From: Hymenopellis radicata
Taxonomy: Eukaryota; Basidiomycota; Agaricomycetes; Agaricales; Physalacriaceae
Direction: 5' to 3'
DNA length: 64,000 nt
NCBI GenBank assembly: GCA_015501595.1
Contig: JADNRX010000059.1
Span: 62,001-126,000, forward strand
Shown in pieces: positions 35,047 through 46,659 of the stretch. The position numbers and the translations under genes were made by a program. The notes beneath the pieces were generated by a model. That model worked only from the letters and a program-made list of their open reading frames with translations, had not been told where the DNA came from and ran no database searches. Within the stretch, counting starts at the first letter, position 1; every line of letters starts with the position of its first letter.

Positions 35047-36696
35047 CTAGACCACCTGGAGCTGGAACTTCCAGACAATAGCGTCACCTTCGCCTTCCTG
35101 ATTTAATGTATATAAATCACCCCCTTGCAACTGTATTTTCAGGTCCCGCAAAGCGACAACGCCCTTAATCTCCTTTACGATGTACTTCTCGACCGCTTCC
35201 TTGATGGTATGGTCGACTGCATTGGGTATGGGCTGTCGTTCAGAAGTTCGAGCTTGATAAAGCTGCAACTTGCGTAAGCGACCTAAACGTTTCGCGGTAT
35301 CTAATAACGAGATCTGAGGTTCCATCAGTATCATGGTTAATGCGAGGCGATGAAGACCCGTGTTACCGTATCATTGTTAGGCTCGAGTTGAGTAGGAACG
35401 CAAATGGAAAGGGCTTGCAGCTTCTTGCACTCCATCACATGCTCCCGAGAAAATTCACAGAATGACCATTTCCCGTGGGCCTGAGGACGCAAGTGAAGCT
35501 CCTTCAGCTTGGAAGCCCGCTTCGGGATCACCTCCTCCCAAAAGTATTTCGCCAAGTCGTCGACCACGGCAAGAGCGTTCCAAATAAATTCTGTTGAAAG
35601 AGTTAACCGCTTCAAAGCGGTATTCGCCTGCAGATAGCGCAGAGGAGCAATGTTCTCTTCCACCGACATAGTCAAGGTGGGGATGAATATACCGTTATCG
35701 CGAAGGCCGTCCCAGAACTCCGGGGTAACATTGCACCGATCGATGATGAGGGTGTCCAGCAAACGAAGAGACGGATACAGCCAGACCGATTGTGCGATCT
35801 TCCACATCCGAATCTCAATGTGCCGAATGGGACGCGACTCGTCGCGGGGAAGCCTCTGGAAAAGGCGCTCGAGACGATAACCAGTAGCTATAGAAGTGAA
35901 GTTTCGGTGGTACTGGTCGGGCACCTGGGCAATGGTACCCAATTCGAGGCGAGCAAGATTCGGAGAGGCAGCGATTATTTTGGAAAGGGTGCCTTCCACA
36001 GCGCGGACAGCCTGTCGCACACCAAAGAAATGCAGAGTCTGAATGTCGTGCAAGTATTCCATCGTGCGGATGGAGGGCACAGACTTCGATCCGATGACGA
36101 TAGAAACATTGCCCAATATCTGGAGCGACTTTATGCCACGAAAGATATTCTGGACGAACACATGCTGCATAGGCAGTTGCCGAAAGGACTTGAAATCGAC
36201 ATCAAATCTACCCAACGACGTCAGTTCATCAAAAGGTGCCGCATCGAAGAACGTACGTTAACGAAGCGGTAGTGACGTTTGATAACGAGGAGATTGCCGC
36301 AATGAGGTTCTGCTGTGCGTGCTTGAAGTAATCAGACGAGTCCTTGCGCTCCTCATTGTTGAGGTGCTTCGAGACTAGTATAACGCGTAGGTCTCGCGCA
36401 TAGCGACCGACACGCGTCTTTCCGGACGCGAGGTCGTCAACAATGGACATGGCATCGCATTTGTTTTCATGGGTCAAGACGTTGAGTTGCATCTTGAGGC
36501 GGGCGAACATTGTGGATTCCAAGGCAGCGCATATGCAGGAGCACGTTAGGCGAAGAGACTTCTGGTCTTCAACCTCCGCCTGGAATTACATTAACATTCC
36601 AAACCCACAAAGGCAGGAGATCGACTGTACCTGAAAAGCGACCTCCTGGATCAGCTCAACAGGAAGATTCTGTAGCAGCGCCATAGTTTGGGTCAT
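35047..36696 (-). CDS. F-box protein with long C-terminal LRR-like region
   Basis: The first exon begins MTQTMALLQNLPVELIQEVA, a short F-box; the next begins near DQKSLRLTCSCICAALESTM and continues through CDAMSIVDDLASGKTRVGRY. The third (36215 onward) has repeated leucine-rich segments: VFVQNIFRGIKSLQILGNVS, LARLELGTIAQVPD, LLDTLIIDRCNVTPEFWDGL, ALKRLTLSTEFIWNALAVV. The last part (35334-35047) contains RLGRLRKLQLYQARTSERQP. Presumed SCF ubiquitin-ligase substrate receptor. The junction at 35337-35345 is uncertain: the frames touch at ASH-stop and TMILMEPQ, so a short intron or frame-keeping splice must lie there, or the gene ends at 35337 and the tail is separate. Confidence 0.65.
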
Positions 36697-36939
36697 TTGA
36701 AAGGGCTTCTCTACTGAGAGTAGTGCCAGAACGTAGTATGCCTTTCTCTGCAAGAAGGATCATCGTGTTATAAAGCAGAAATAATGTGGCGGTGCAGCTG
36801 CAATCAGTGAGTCACGAAACGTGTTGAGGAGTCTGACAGTTGACTCGTTCATGTTCCGCGTTTGAATGACCTCGTCTCGTCATGGTCTAGCCCTGAGTGG
36901 GCGATTTCGGGTGTATATTATCTAGAGCACCAGCGTAAA

Positions 36940-39855
36940 TTACTTTTTAGAGAGAATATCAAAGAACGCTTCCTGAGGAAGTTCTACAATGCCAACTTTC
37001 TTCATTTTCTTCTTGCTCTCCTTCTGATTATCCAAGTGTTTCATCTTCCGCTCGTAGTGACCTGGGCAGAGAGGAGGGGACTAGTCAGGCAAATGTCAAG
37101 GGATTGTAGATCGTTTACTTGCCTCCGTAAAGCCCAGCGGTAACGTCCGCCCTCATGGCTGAAAGTGTTGCTCGAGCGATGACTTTCTTACCGACGGCGG
37201 CCTGAATAGGGACCTCAAACATTTGACGTGGAATGACTTTGTCTGCAATCACAATTAGCTTGAAGGTGATGGAAGTTAAAGAAGGGCGGCCTACGGAGTT
37301 TCTGCACCCACGCACGTCCAATCTGCTCCTGCGCGGACTCGTGGACAATGAGTGCAAGAGCGTCCACGGTTTACCATTCAACAAGAACGTCATCTAGTTG
37401 CGCAAAATTAGCAAGGCTTAGATCGGCAGGCCCCTTAACTCGCCTTGGCGAGATTGCTCTGTTGATAACCCGCATCTTCGTAGCTGCATGACGATCAGAC
37501 AAGGCTTTTCTAATAAGGAAGACGAAATACTCAAAACTAGCGAACCCTGACGTTCGGCTTTTCAGCTGATCGAAGAAATCCGTGACGATTTCACTGAGCG
37601 GCAGAGTGCAAGTTATCATGATACGAGAACCGCTCTCGGCAGTGCCTGCGTCCAAGTACTTGTGATCCATATTCTCTCCACGGTGTGAAAAGCACAGGTC
37701 CGATATGTCACCGAAATAGTCTGGTAATCATCTCGGAAACAGGTTCTTTCATGTGCGATGCCAGACGTACCTTCCGGTGCAATTATCGAGGCTTTCACAA
37801 TCGGCTCTTGGACTTCCTTCACTTTGACTATATAGTCTTGAACTTCGGGGAATTGCGTTGGGTTGCTGACGATGGTTTCACCACCTTTCTTGTCGATGAC
37901 CTTGTAGGGCACTGTGGGCGCCGTGATGATGATGTTGGCGTCATACTCATCCTCTAGCCGCTGGCGGAAAACGTCCATGTGTAGTGTACCCAGGAAGCCC
38001 AAACGACAACCTTGTCCCAGAGCAGAAGACGATTCTCTCTGTACCGTTACACTTCTGTCTGTCAAAGTAAGCTGCGAAGGTAATCTTAGTTAGGCTGATG
38101 GGTTCAAGGAACAACCATACCCGCTTAATCGACTCCTCCAGTTTCGGGAAGTCGGAGCTGTTGACGGGAAATACACCGGCAAAGACCTAAGCACATACTG
38201 AATGGACAGTTCAAGTATCAGTGATGATCACGAACCATGGCCTTTGAAGGCTTGAATCCAGGCATAGAATCGACTGGCACTCCGAGGCGATGAAGTGTGT
38301 CGCCAATATGAGCTACATTAAAGTCAGAAACGTCAAGTTGTACTATGTTGAAACTGCACCACCTTCTGAGGAATCCTTCATATTACACGCAATGTAGCCA
38401 ACTTGACCTGGATAAAGGCCCTGCGTCGGGATTTCCTCTGGATGCATTATACCAATCTCAGTGATCTCGTAGCGTTTGCGAGTATGACATGACGCTATCT
38501 TGTCGCCTGTAACGTTGTTAGTTTGGTAACACAGAAGCTGCAGTAAATTCACCTTTCCGAAGAATACCTCCTTGAAGACTGACCAAGGATATTACCCCGC
38601 GGTAGCGATCATATCTTCGATGATAGTCAACGAGTGCACATAGAAGAGAGCAGACGGACAGACAATGAATCGAAGAGCAATGCTTTAACCGGATCAGTTG
38701 TCTGGCCTGATGGAGGCGGTATCCTTTCAACGATGGCCTTCAAGACTTCTTCAACCCCGCGCCTGTCTTGGCAGATATTTTAATAATATCTGCGGGATCA
38801 ATACCAAATGTCGACTCCATTTGAGCGGCCATTAACTCTGGCTGCGCTGCAGGCAGGTCGATCTGATATGAGATAAGAGAACGTATGCTAGAATTAGATG
38901 AACGTTGGACCTTGTTAAGAACGGGAATGATTTTTAATCCCCGCTCCTTTGCGATATGGAAAACGGATATAGACTGAGCTTGAACACCTTGACTAGCGTC
39001 TACCTGAAGAACTGTCACGAAGCGTGCAGGTTGTACAAGACTGTTGCACGTACCAGAAGGAGCGCTCCTTGACAAGCGGCCATGGATCGAGAGACTTCCC
39101 AGGCGAAATCAACATGTCCCTAAAGAAATCAAGTTAACGTAGAGACAATAGGATTGAAATGTACCTACAGGCGTGTCAATCAAATTCAGTAGATGGTTCT
39201 TGCCATTGTGGACATGAAACATGCTACAGAAAACTCAGAAGAAAGGATGGTGGTGTGGACCGAAGCGAACCTCGCAGTTTGGGCCTTGACTGGAGGACGC
39301 GTTCAGAAAGGAGACATAATGCTTGGTCTAATTGCTCCTACCTGTAATTCCACGCTCGCGTTCGACTTTGAGTTTGTCGAGCACTTGCTCATTCTTTCCC
39401 TTCTGCTTCTTTTGGATGGTGCCCGTAAGCTGAAAAGTACGCGTTTAATGAAGACGGACGTCTGAGTGGGTTGACCGACACACCTCCAGGAGCCTAATGA
39501 AAGGTTAGTACCATTCATTAAACAATTAAACAAGCCATGCCTGTCCGCAAGAGTTGATTTACCGTGGTCTATAGAGATATTAGAAGATAGTCTTATTTCG
39601 AAGCGAATGAGACTCGCCAATGTGTGCAATGATGGAGAAATTCCTAGAAGACGCCCATTGAGATGTTACGCGGCCCCGAGGAGGGCAAACCTACCGAATC
39701 ATGTCACAAGTGAATTCGTCCATGGCAAGATCTGGCGTTTTCGGCGCGTTCCATATTCGGGAGGTGCTGAAAGCTCGAGCGACGCATGTCCGCCGCGCAG
39801 GCGGGGCGAGCACGCGCAGACACGCGCTCAGCCACTGTCCTTGTATAGATGCCAT
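36940..39855 (-). CDS. GUF1: Mitochondrial translation factor GUF1 (EF4/LepA)
   Basis: Multi-exon gene. The N-terminus ([20 protein letters not shown]) is a mitochondrial presequence. Then [18 protein letters not shown] (G1/P-loop), [28 protein letters not shown] (G3), LKIIPVLNK with IDLPAAQPE (G4), [17 protein letters not shown] (G5), [37 protein letters not shown] and, at the C-terminus, [20 protein letters not shown] with [18 protein letters not shown]. This is the full domain order of LepA/GUF1, a GTPase that back-translocates or remodels stalled mitochondrial ribosomes. The introns are 45-60 bp; some, for example around 39040-39120, break conserved blocks. Divergent from CWF18 with 102 bp between start codons. 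Confidence 0.92.
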
Positions 39856-39957
39856 AGTATTAGTCTAGCGTCTGCATTTCGCCGCAGTTGACGGTCCGAG
39901 TTCAAGTCGAAAAAGCTGCTTACTCAGCAACCTCTTTCTACTTAGCCACCATCACAC

Positions 39958-40561
39958 ATGTCATTAGCAGAGGCTTCGGAAGCGCGCAAGGCGCGCCTTC
40001 TGGCACTGCGGAGGAGGAAGGCTGGAGAAAATGTGTATGTATTGCTTTTATTATTCAATTATTTCCCAACAATGTTCACAGCGACGAGCCCATAATCAAA
40101 AACCGCAATTTTGACCCCGAATCACGAACACTAAAGAAGCGGACGCGAGACGAGGAAACACTAGAAGACACTGTCGAGAAAAATGTGCAGGGAATGGCGC
40201 AGATGATCATCAAGGAGGATACAGAGCGACAGGCGCAGGAGTTGGTATGTGTCTTAACGCTTTCTTCAATGCTGTCCTAAAGCAAGCTATAGGACGTGTT
40301 TAACATTGCACCGAAACGGCCAAATTGGGACTTGAAGCGACGAACTGAGAAAAAGCTAGCCAAACTCGATCGGAAAACACAAGAAGCCATACATACCCTA
40401 ATTCGTATGCCTGTCTCCGTCAAAAGGCTTTGCTTCTCTGACACAACATTCTAGGTCAAAGACTAGCCGCGGAGAAAGGCGCGTCAGACGACATACTAGG
40501 TGCCATGAATGCTCAAGAGCGCGCTACTAATGCTGAGCCATTATCCGACGAGGAGGACTAA
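39958..40561 (+). CDS. CWF18: Cwf18/CCDC12 pre-mRNA splicing factor
   Basis: Four short exons give MSLAEASEARKARLLALRRR, KAGENVDEPIIKNRNFDPES, LKKRTRDEETLEDTVEKNV, then LDVFNIAPKRPNWDLKRRTE with KKLAKLDRKTQEAIHTLIR and QRLAAEKGAS..LSDEED. FDPESRTLKKR and NIAPKRPNWDLKRR are the family hallmarks. CCDC12/Cwf18 is a small helical component of the activated spliceosome that binds near Prp19/Cdc5 complex proteins. The length of about 155 residues is normal. It shares the GUF1 promoter region. Confidence 0.87.
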
Positions 40562-40954
40562 CAGAGTTATGTATGGACTGTACAGTACGGCCTTTCCATC
40601 TGTATTGTTGTATCTGCATTTATTGTATACTATTTCTTCAGAGTGGCGTACTCACGTCCTGCATTCCATCGGTGTCGTTATCGGCAACATAATGCGGATA
40701 TTGCTGGCAGCATTGCTCCTTGACAGCTTCAGGTCTACTGACACGCCACTTCCGCATATCCGGCTAGTTTCAGTCGGTGTTTTTCCACGACAAGGACTAG
40801 TCCTAACGCAATCAGGCTCTGAAAGCTAATATCACACATCCGGTGGCTGAAATAACATCATGGCTTTATATGCAACAGTGACTCCGAAGCGAAATAGGAT
40901 CTGTCGCACCATTGTCGACGCTACTAAAGCCATACCGAACAACGCCTGAAGCTC
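40562..40954. other. Short gene-free interval
   Basis: 393 bp between the convergent ends of CWF18 and the small glycine-rich gene. No feature recognised. Confidence 0.4.
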
Positions 40955-41227
40955 CTAGTTCTCCCATTTCGCAAACCTTTCGAGCTCGTTTTCTCCGAAT
41001 AAGCTGTATAACAGTGACAATCGCTCCACTCCGGCGGGCACGCTAGAACCCAGACCCCAGGGACCAAAACCTCCCGCGACGCCTCGGTTTCCGCCTAGGC
41101 CACCATCAGTAATTAGACTATCTGTCACTCTAAAGCATATAACAAGTCCTTGCGTCCTCGTCCACTCACCTGCACCGCCCATGATGAGCGAGACCACGTC
41201 CTTCAACAGTGCCCACACGGAGGACAA
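40955..41227 (-). CDS. Small glycine-rich protein, unknown
   Basis: Two exons: MSSVWALLKDVVSLIMGGA, a roughly 49-bp intron with GTGAGT donor and GTGACAG acceptor (near 41122-41170), then DSLITDGGLGGNRGVAGGFG, PWGLGSSVPAGVERLSLLYS and LFGENELERFAKWEN. About 75 residues. The splice joins in frame and the C-terminal half has a regular composition, so I consider it real. Its 5' end overlaps the first 47 bp of the divergent DUF3533 gene on the opposite strand; a start at MGGA (41180) would remove the overlap. No family recognised. Confidence 0.5.
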   Translation of the reverse strand: MSSVWALLKDVVSLIMGGAGEWTRTQGLVICFRVTDSLITDGGLGGNRGVAGGFGPWGLGSSVPAGVERLSLLYSLFGENELERFAKWEN

Positions 41228-42786
41228 GCCCGTGTCTCCTACGCCCTCCTCAAGCCGTGTTCGCGTCGGCTCCCCACTCTATTCGGATAGTTTTCGTGCA
41301 GCACCGGGTCGCGTGTTGTACATCCGGACCCTCTGCGCAGGTTGCTTCGCGATAGCTCTGATCATATTCGGGGTCTTCAGCATATACTGGGGCGCACTCT
41401 GGCAAGTCCCCGCCCACCCGCTGAGCGGGCTTGTAATCGACGCTGATGGTGGAGCGATCGGTGGTACTGTGTCCTCCGCTTTGCTCAATTTCACTGCGAA
41501 AGGCGGCAAGATTCGTTGGGATATATGGGACTCGGATGGCTCCGACGCTAGTGAACTGGTAAGGCAAGAACGAACGTGGGTCGTAGTCCGCGGTGAGCTG
41601 TTCGCTTCGGGTGCGCTAGCGTCGACAGGTATTGATGAATGTTTTGCAGTGAATGCTAACGCTTCGTGGACGCTGGAACATGCATCCGCTGGGTATGATC
41701 CCGCGACAGCTGTAACGGTCTACGCCTCCGAGGCTAGAAATGAGAATGCTTTGTGAGTTCCGCTTCAATTACGGCGCATTGCTGTTCAGCGTGATACTAT
41801 GTAGCCGGACATTCATTCGCCCGATGACGGAGCAGGCCCTTCTGTCTGTAGGCGATGCATTCGCCGAAGCGCATCTAGGAGAACTTTCTTCCGCCAAGAC
41901 GATGGAATTAGCCATCAGTGCGCCACAGGCCTTACTCCGTCCGATATCGTATAGCATAGTCAACCTGGCACCTTTTGACATCCCAGTGTATGCATCTTCT
42001 TTATCCATGGCTGTTATTGCTCTAAACCTACTACAGCGCCGCGGCCGTAGACTTTGTCGGCCTCATATTCCTTCTCATCCTCTCGTTCTTCATTGTCATG
42101 ATCGGAGCATCGGCGCGGGAATCCTCTGGGCTAGAGAAACGTTTAACAACGTCATCCCTCATCAAGATGCGCTTGTCTAGCGTCTTCAGCTCGTACTTCG
42201 TGATCTCACTGTTCTATTCTCTTCTCAGTCTTGCCTTCCAAGTCGACTTTACGAGAACGTGAGCTTCTCATCATCTCTTCCGTTTTCTCCTTCTCATATT
42301 TCCTCGTAGATTTGGCCGTTCTGGATTCCTCATCTTCTGGATGCTCAGTTATACAGGCATGCTGTCAGTTGGGCTTCTACTCGAGGCGATGGTCACGCTC
42401 CTTACGCCTCGTTTCCTTCCTTTCTTTTTGATCACATGGGTTATCGGTAGGTTGAACTTGACGGTATCGATCTTTGTGCTAACTGCTCCAAGTGAATGTG
42501 GCCGTAGCATCCCTACCGCTGGATATTCTCCCTCACTTCTTCAAATACGGATACGCCATGCCGTTCTACAACATCTCTGCTGCAGTCCGTACGCTTCTCT
42601 TCGGGACCAAAAATCAGTGTACGTGTACTATCTTATTTTAATGAACTCAAATCTCACTTTCGTATAGTAGGACAACACTTTGGAATCTTGCTCGGCTGGA
42701 CTGGCTTCTCAATAGTGTTACTGATTTTGCTTCAATGGCAACAGCGCAGATCCATTATACGGAGAAGCGCATACGAGTTTGATTGA
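41181..42786 (+). CDS. DUF3533/Sng1-like multi-pass membrane protein
   Basis: Exon 1 (41181-41753) has a Ser/Pro-rich N-terminus, a first helix (CFAIALIIFGVFSIYWGALW) and a large luminal or extracellular part with HPLSGLVIDADGGAIGGTVS. Later exons have FNYGALLFSVIL, QALLRPISYSIVNLAPFDIP, then helices FVGLIFLLILSFFIVMIG, FVISLFYSLLSLAFQVDF, FLIFWMLSYTGMLSVGLLLE, followed by LPHFFKYGYAMPFYNISAAV, LLFGTKN and a last helix ending in RRSAYEFD. This layout, one N-terminal helix, a large soluble loop and a five- to six-helix C-terminal bundle, is that of the DUF3533 (SNG1) family. Yeast Sng1 affects membrane lipid asymmetry and resistance to nitrosoguanidine; the substrate here is unknown. Confidence 0.72.
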
Positions 42787-42893
42787 GGCTCTTCCCGTGT
42801 ATATTGTACTCTGAGGTCCATTTCGCCTCGGTGTATGTACTTCAGATACCCTCGTATGTATGTCAAGTTATAATTGTACCCTTCAGTAGCTAC

Positions 42894-44137
42894 TTAACAT
42901 GTACAGTCCTTGCCCTGTCTCCAACCACCATGGACATCTATATCGAACAATCTGTACTTCTTCAGGTCCCTAAACTCTTTCTCGATTGCATCCATGTAGA
43001 GGCGCCCCACTCCGTGTGAAGGTGCCAGCGGCCACGACATGTTAACAATACAAGTTAGTCTGCGGAAATAGGGCAAGCGCGAGAGACAAACGTCCAATGA
43101 CGACCAGATGCTGAAATCGTATGTGGCGCGGAAGATGGCATCGCTTCGCAGGAAGAGCTGTATCTGAAGCCGCTCCAGTTCGTCGCAACTTTGGAGTTTA
43201 TTGATCCACCATTCGAGGGTGACAGCGTCGACCGTATCACCCTCTGCCCGCGCGGAATGATGGTCCCAAAGAGCGAGCTTGATAGCGTGGACGTGCGGGA
43301 TGTCGATACGTTCTGGAAGGTCTGTGGAGTCTACTAAAGCTACCCAAGAACACCGTAAGGTATTCAATCCGTCCCAGCATAAATCGAACACTCACGCCCA
43401 TCTTCAAACGGCCGATGCAACACGGTCAACTCCTCTAGGAAGCACGACGCTGCACGCAAGATGTCCTTCATAACGTGGAAATCATGCGGAGATTCCAACA
43501 CCAACACCGCGGAACGCAGCCTATTCAACGAGACTGGGCACGCATGCAGGATCATCGCATCATATATAACATCCTGCCTGCCCCCGACGGACAGCACCGA
43601 AATCTCTACAGGCTCGTGGACATGCTCGCGCTCGCGCTCATCCACGATCCCGATCGAGGACATGGAGAGGGACTTGAGCCCCGGGGACGCATCAATGAAC
43701 GCGCAAAGCGCGTGCAAATCCGGGAACGACGCGTCGCAGAGCGTGATGGACTGAAACGGATGCGCAAGGAGCGCCTTCTGCGACCGATCCAAGAGCGCGC
43801 CCCACTTGAAGCCCTCGATCACGATGTTATCCAGATCGGACAGGCGCGCGAGAATGTCCGCGAGCTCCGCGCTCTGGTTGAGCTTGTTGTAGTAAAAGAA
43901 GTTGAGCGTCAGCGTCTTGACGTGGTGCGCAACGCGCGGCGAGGAGCAGCATATAGCGCGAAAGCGGCAGCATTGGCGACGGCTGGTGATGCGGACCTGG
44001 CGGAAGAGGTGGTCGCGAGTGCGCGGAAGGAAGGCACGGGACACTTGGGAGAGCGAGTTTAGGTCGTGGATATCTCCAGAAAGGCAGCTTTCGTCAATTA
44101 TGATGTCGATGAGTTCCTGTGGCAAAGGTGGCTGCAT
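42894..44137 (-). CDS. F-box-like protein
   Basis: Starts MQPPLPQELIDIIIDESCLS, the short N-terminal F-box seen in many mushroom genes, followed by LNSLSQVSRAFLPRTRDHLF. Leucine-rich segments follow: VKTLTLNFFYYNKLN, SLSMSSIGIV, LRSAVLVLESPHDF. After an intron near 43380-43390 the second exon reads MFDLCWDGLNTLRCSWVALV and DIPHVHAIKLALWDHHSARA, ending GGWRQGKDCTC. Presumed SCF substrate receptor. An upstream in-frame ATG at 44218 would add 27 residues without family features, so 44137 is preferred. Confidence 0.72.
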
Positions 44138-44898
44138 GACAGTCAAACTGGAGTATGTAACACGCCGCTTGGACAGCAAGGGTTGGCACCACAGTATACA
44201 GCGCGGAAGTCTGAACACACCTTGGCTATCTTGGGGAAGTCATCCACCCGGGACTTGAGCTGGTGGGCTCGGTCATCATTTAAGTACTTGCAAGTTCGGG
44301 ATTGATGTGGATCTGGGGGAGTCGGTGGGCTCACGCTTCTAGCCTACTTCAGAACGACGTGGGCTTGACGTGGGCCATATTTAACGTCGGAAAATGAGGA
44401 GATACGGTCCTAGTTATGTACAGAGAAAGTGGCTCTTAGGTGGCGCATATCAGAGGTGTACCTGCGTCCTCCTTGATAGGCTCAGCCTGTGCCTGGCAGC
44501 TCATCGTCTTTTACATGTAGTACCTCGATTACTGAAACAAGTCTTGACGCAGGAGGCTTGCGGGATATCATATACCGAGGATACGCGGCACCTCCGACGT
44601 GCGCCGCTATGAACTCCGACGCGTTCTGCTAATTCGCTTTGTCGACAATCTCCCACACCAAATGGATGAAGAACTACGCGGTTGAGCGCGATATATTCTG
44701 CAGTAACTACTAATAGGTATTATATGCGATTTTTTTAGTTAGAGCACAGCGACCCATAAAACAATCTTCTAGATCCGACAACACGATGATAAGGAGTGCT
44801 AAAATAACTTAACGATGCAATGTGGTACAAGGGGAAGGATGAACTTCCATGCGAGATAGCGTAGCGTGAGGGTATGGCGTGAAGGAGAGGACGTGAAA
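44138..44898. other. Gene-free interval
   Basis: The region between the F-box gene and SAM synthetase, with one short ORF (44394-44612) that shows no motif. It must contain the F-box gene promoter and the 3' UTR of the SAM synthetase gene. Confidence 0.4.
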
Positions 44899-46342
44899 TC
44901 ATAGCACGAGTTTCTTGGGCTTCTCCCAGCTGTAGTCGGGGTTGCCTGCAAACGTCATTAACAAAAGCAAGGAAAAGGTATAATGAGGTATTTACCAAAG
45001 TGACCGTAGCAGGCAGTCTGGCGGTACTGAGGCTTCTGGAGGTTGAGCTCCCGAACCATGATACCGGGCCTCAGGTCCCAGTTCTTGCGGATAAGCTCGA
45101 CAATCTCGGCGTCCGAGATCTTTCCGGTTCCGTAAGAGTCGACGTAGATGGACAAAGGCTCGGCAACACCGATGGCGTATGAGAGCTGGACGAGGACCCG
45201 GCGGGCAATGCCGCCAGCGACCAAGGACTTGGCTAAAATACACTGTTAGTCTCATGAATGTTCACCTCGTATGAGGAACTTACCGATCCAACGACCGGTG
45301 TAGGCAGCAGACCGATCGACCTTGGAGAAGTCCTTTCCAGAGAAAGCACCTCCACCGTGGGCTCCCCATCCACCGTAGGAGTCGACAATGATCTTGCGAC
45401 CAGTCAAACCGGCATCACCCTGAGGTCCACCGATAACGAAGCGACCAGTGGGGTTAATCTAGGGTGGAGATTAGATAAGAAATTTTTACGCGAAGATTGA
45501 TGTGACGAACGTGGTAGATGGTGCGATCGTCAAGGAGGTTGGCGGGAATGACCTGCTTGATAACCTTCTCCAAGATTTCCTTCTGGAGTTCAGCGAGGGA
45601 GATCTCCTCTGCGTGCTGAGCGGAGATGACAATGGTGTCGACGCGAAGGGGGATAGTAGCTCCGCCATCTTTCTTGTACTCGATGGTGACCTGCGACTTG
45701 GTGTCGGGGCGGACCCAGGGAAGGAGACCAGAGCGACGAGCAGCGGCCAGGGCGGCGTTAAGCTTGTGGGCGAGCACGATGGTCAGCGGCATGTACTCCT
45801 CCGTCTCGTCGGTCGCATAGCCGAACATGATTCCCTGGTCACCGGCACCGTGGGACTCGAGGTCACCGTGGTCAAGACCCTGAGCAATGTCGGGCGACTG
45901 CTGCTCGATGGCGACGAGGATGTTGCAGGTCTTGTAGTCAAAGCCCTTTTCCGACGAGTCGTAACCGATCTCCTTGATGGTGTTACGGATGATCTTTTGG
46001 TAGTCGAGATTGGCCTTGGTGGTGATTTCACCGAAAACCATGATCATGCCCGTCTTGGAGGCAGTCTCGCAGCCGACCTTGGACCATGGGTCCTCCGCCA
46101 AGCAGGCATCGAGCTGTGCAAATGGGTTAATCGTCGACATTACGCGAAGTAAAGAGGTGTACAACTTACAATAGCGTCGGAGACCTGGTCACAGATCTTG
46201 TCTGCAATGAACATCAATTTTTTTGCACGTCGACAACATTTTTGACGGCCATACCAGGATGTCCTTCACCAACGGACTCGGAGGTGAAAAGGAAATGGCC
46301 GGGCGCGAGGGCGGCGCGAACAGCGTGGCCGTTACCAGACAT
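44899..46342 (-). CDS. SAM2: S-adenosylmethionine synthetase
   Basis: Exon 1 (from 46342) has [20 protein letters not shown] and SESVGEGHP; a 64-bp intron splits the ATP-site motif [14 protein letters not shown]. Then [40 protein letters not shown] (the GAGDQG nucleotide loop), [40 protein letters not shown], and [20 protein letters not shown], the [12 protein letters not shown] catalytic segment. The C-terminus is [14 protein letters not shown]. The enzyme makes S-adenosylmethionine from methionine and ATP in the cytosol; the length of about 397 residues is standard. Introns: about 46285-46222, 46191-46134, 45512-45460, 45287-45230 and 44998-44947. All catalytic blocks are intact. Confidence 0.95.
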
Positions 46343-46659
46343 CGTGAGGCTAGGAGGAGATGGAGGAAGGAAAATCTAGGGGATGGGGAGAGGGAGGGAA
46401 ATTTAGGGACTGCTCTTACGATTGCGGATTTTTATCTTGCTGCCATGCTGACTCAGCCATTTACAATCATTCCATCAATTTGCGTGGATTGCGTTATCGT
46501 GATGAACCGTCGTTTTCGGACGGCTCACTCTCGAGTCTGGGCTCATTCCTCTTCAAAAGGACACACGATATCTAAAATAACGCACGTTTTGACTTCAACT
46601 TTTGCGCTCTGCAATATGTCAAAGAAATGGGCTGATTATATGTGTACAACAAGTTAATA
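46343..46659. other. Short region upstream of SAM synthetase
   Basis: 317 bp between the SAM synthetase start and the myotubularin stop, expected to hold the promoter of the former. No TATA box was recognised. Confidence 0.4.

Noticed and set aside
43475..44062. 195-codon plus-strand ORF
   Set aside because: Arg/Glu/Ala-rich shadow antisense to the F-box gene exon.
45502..46152. 216-codon plus-strand ORF
   Set aside because: Exact antisense of the SAM synthetase main exon, produced by its strong codon bias.
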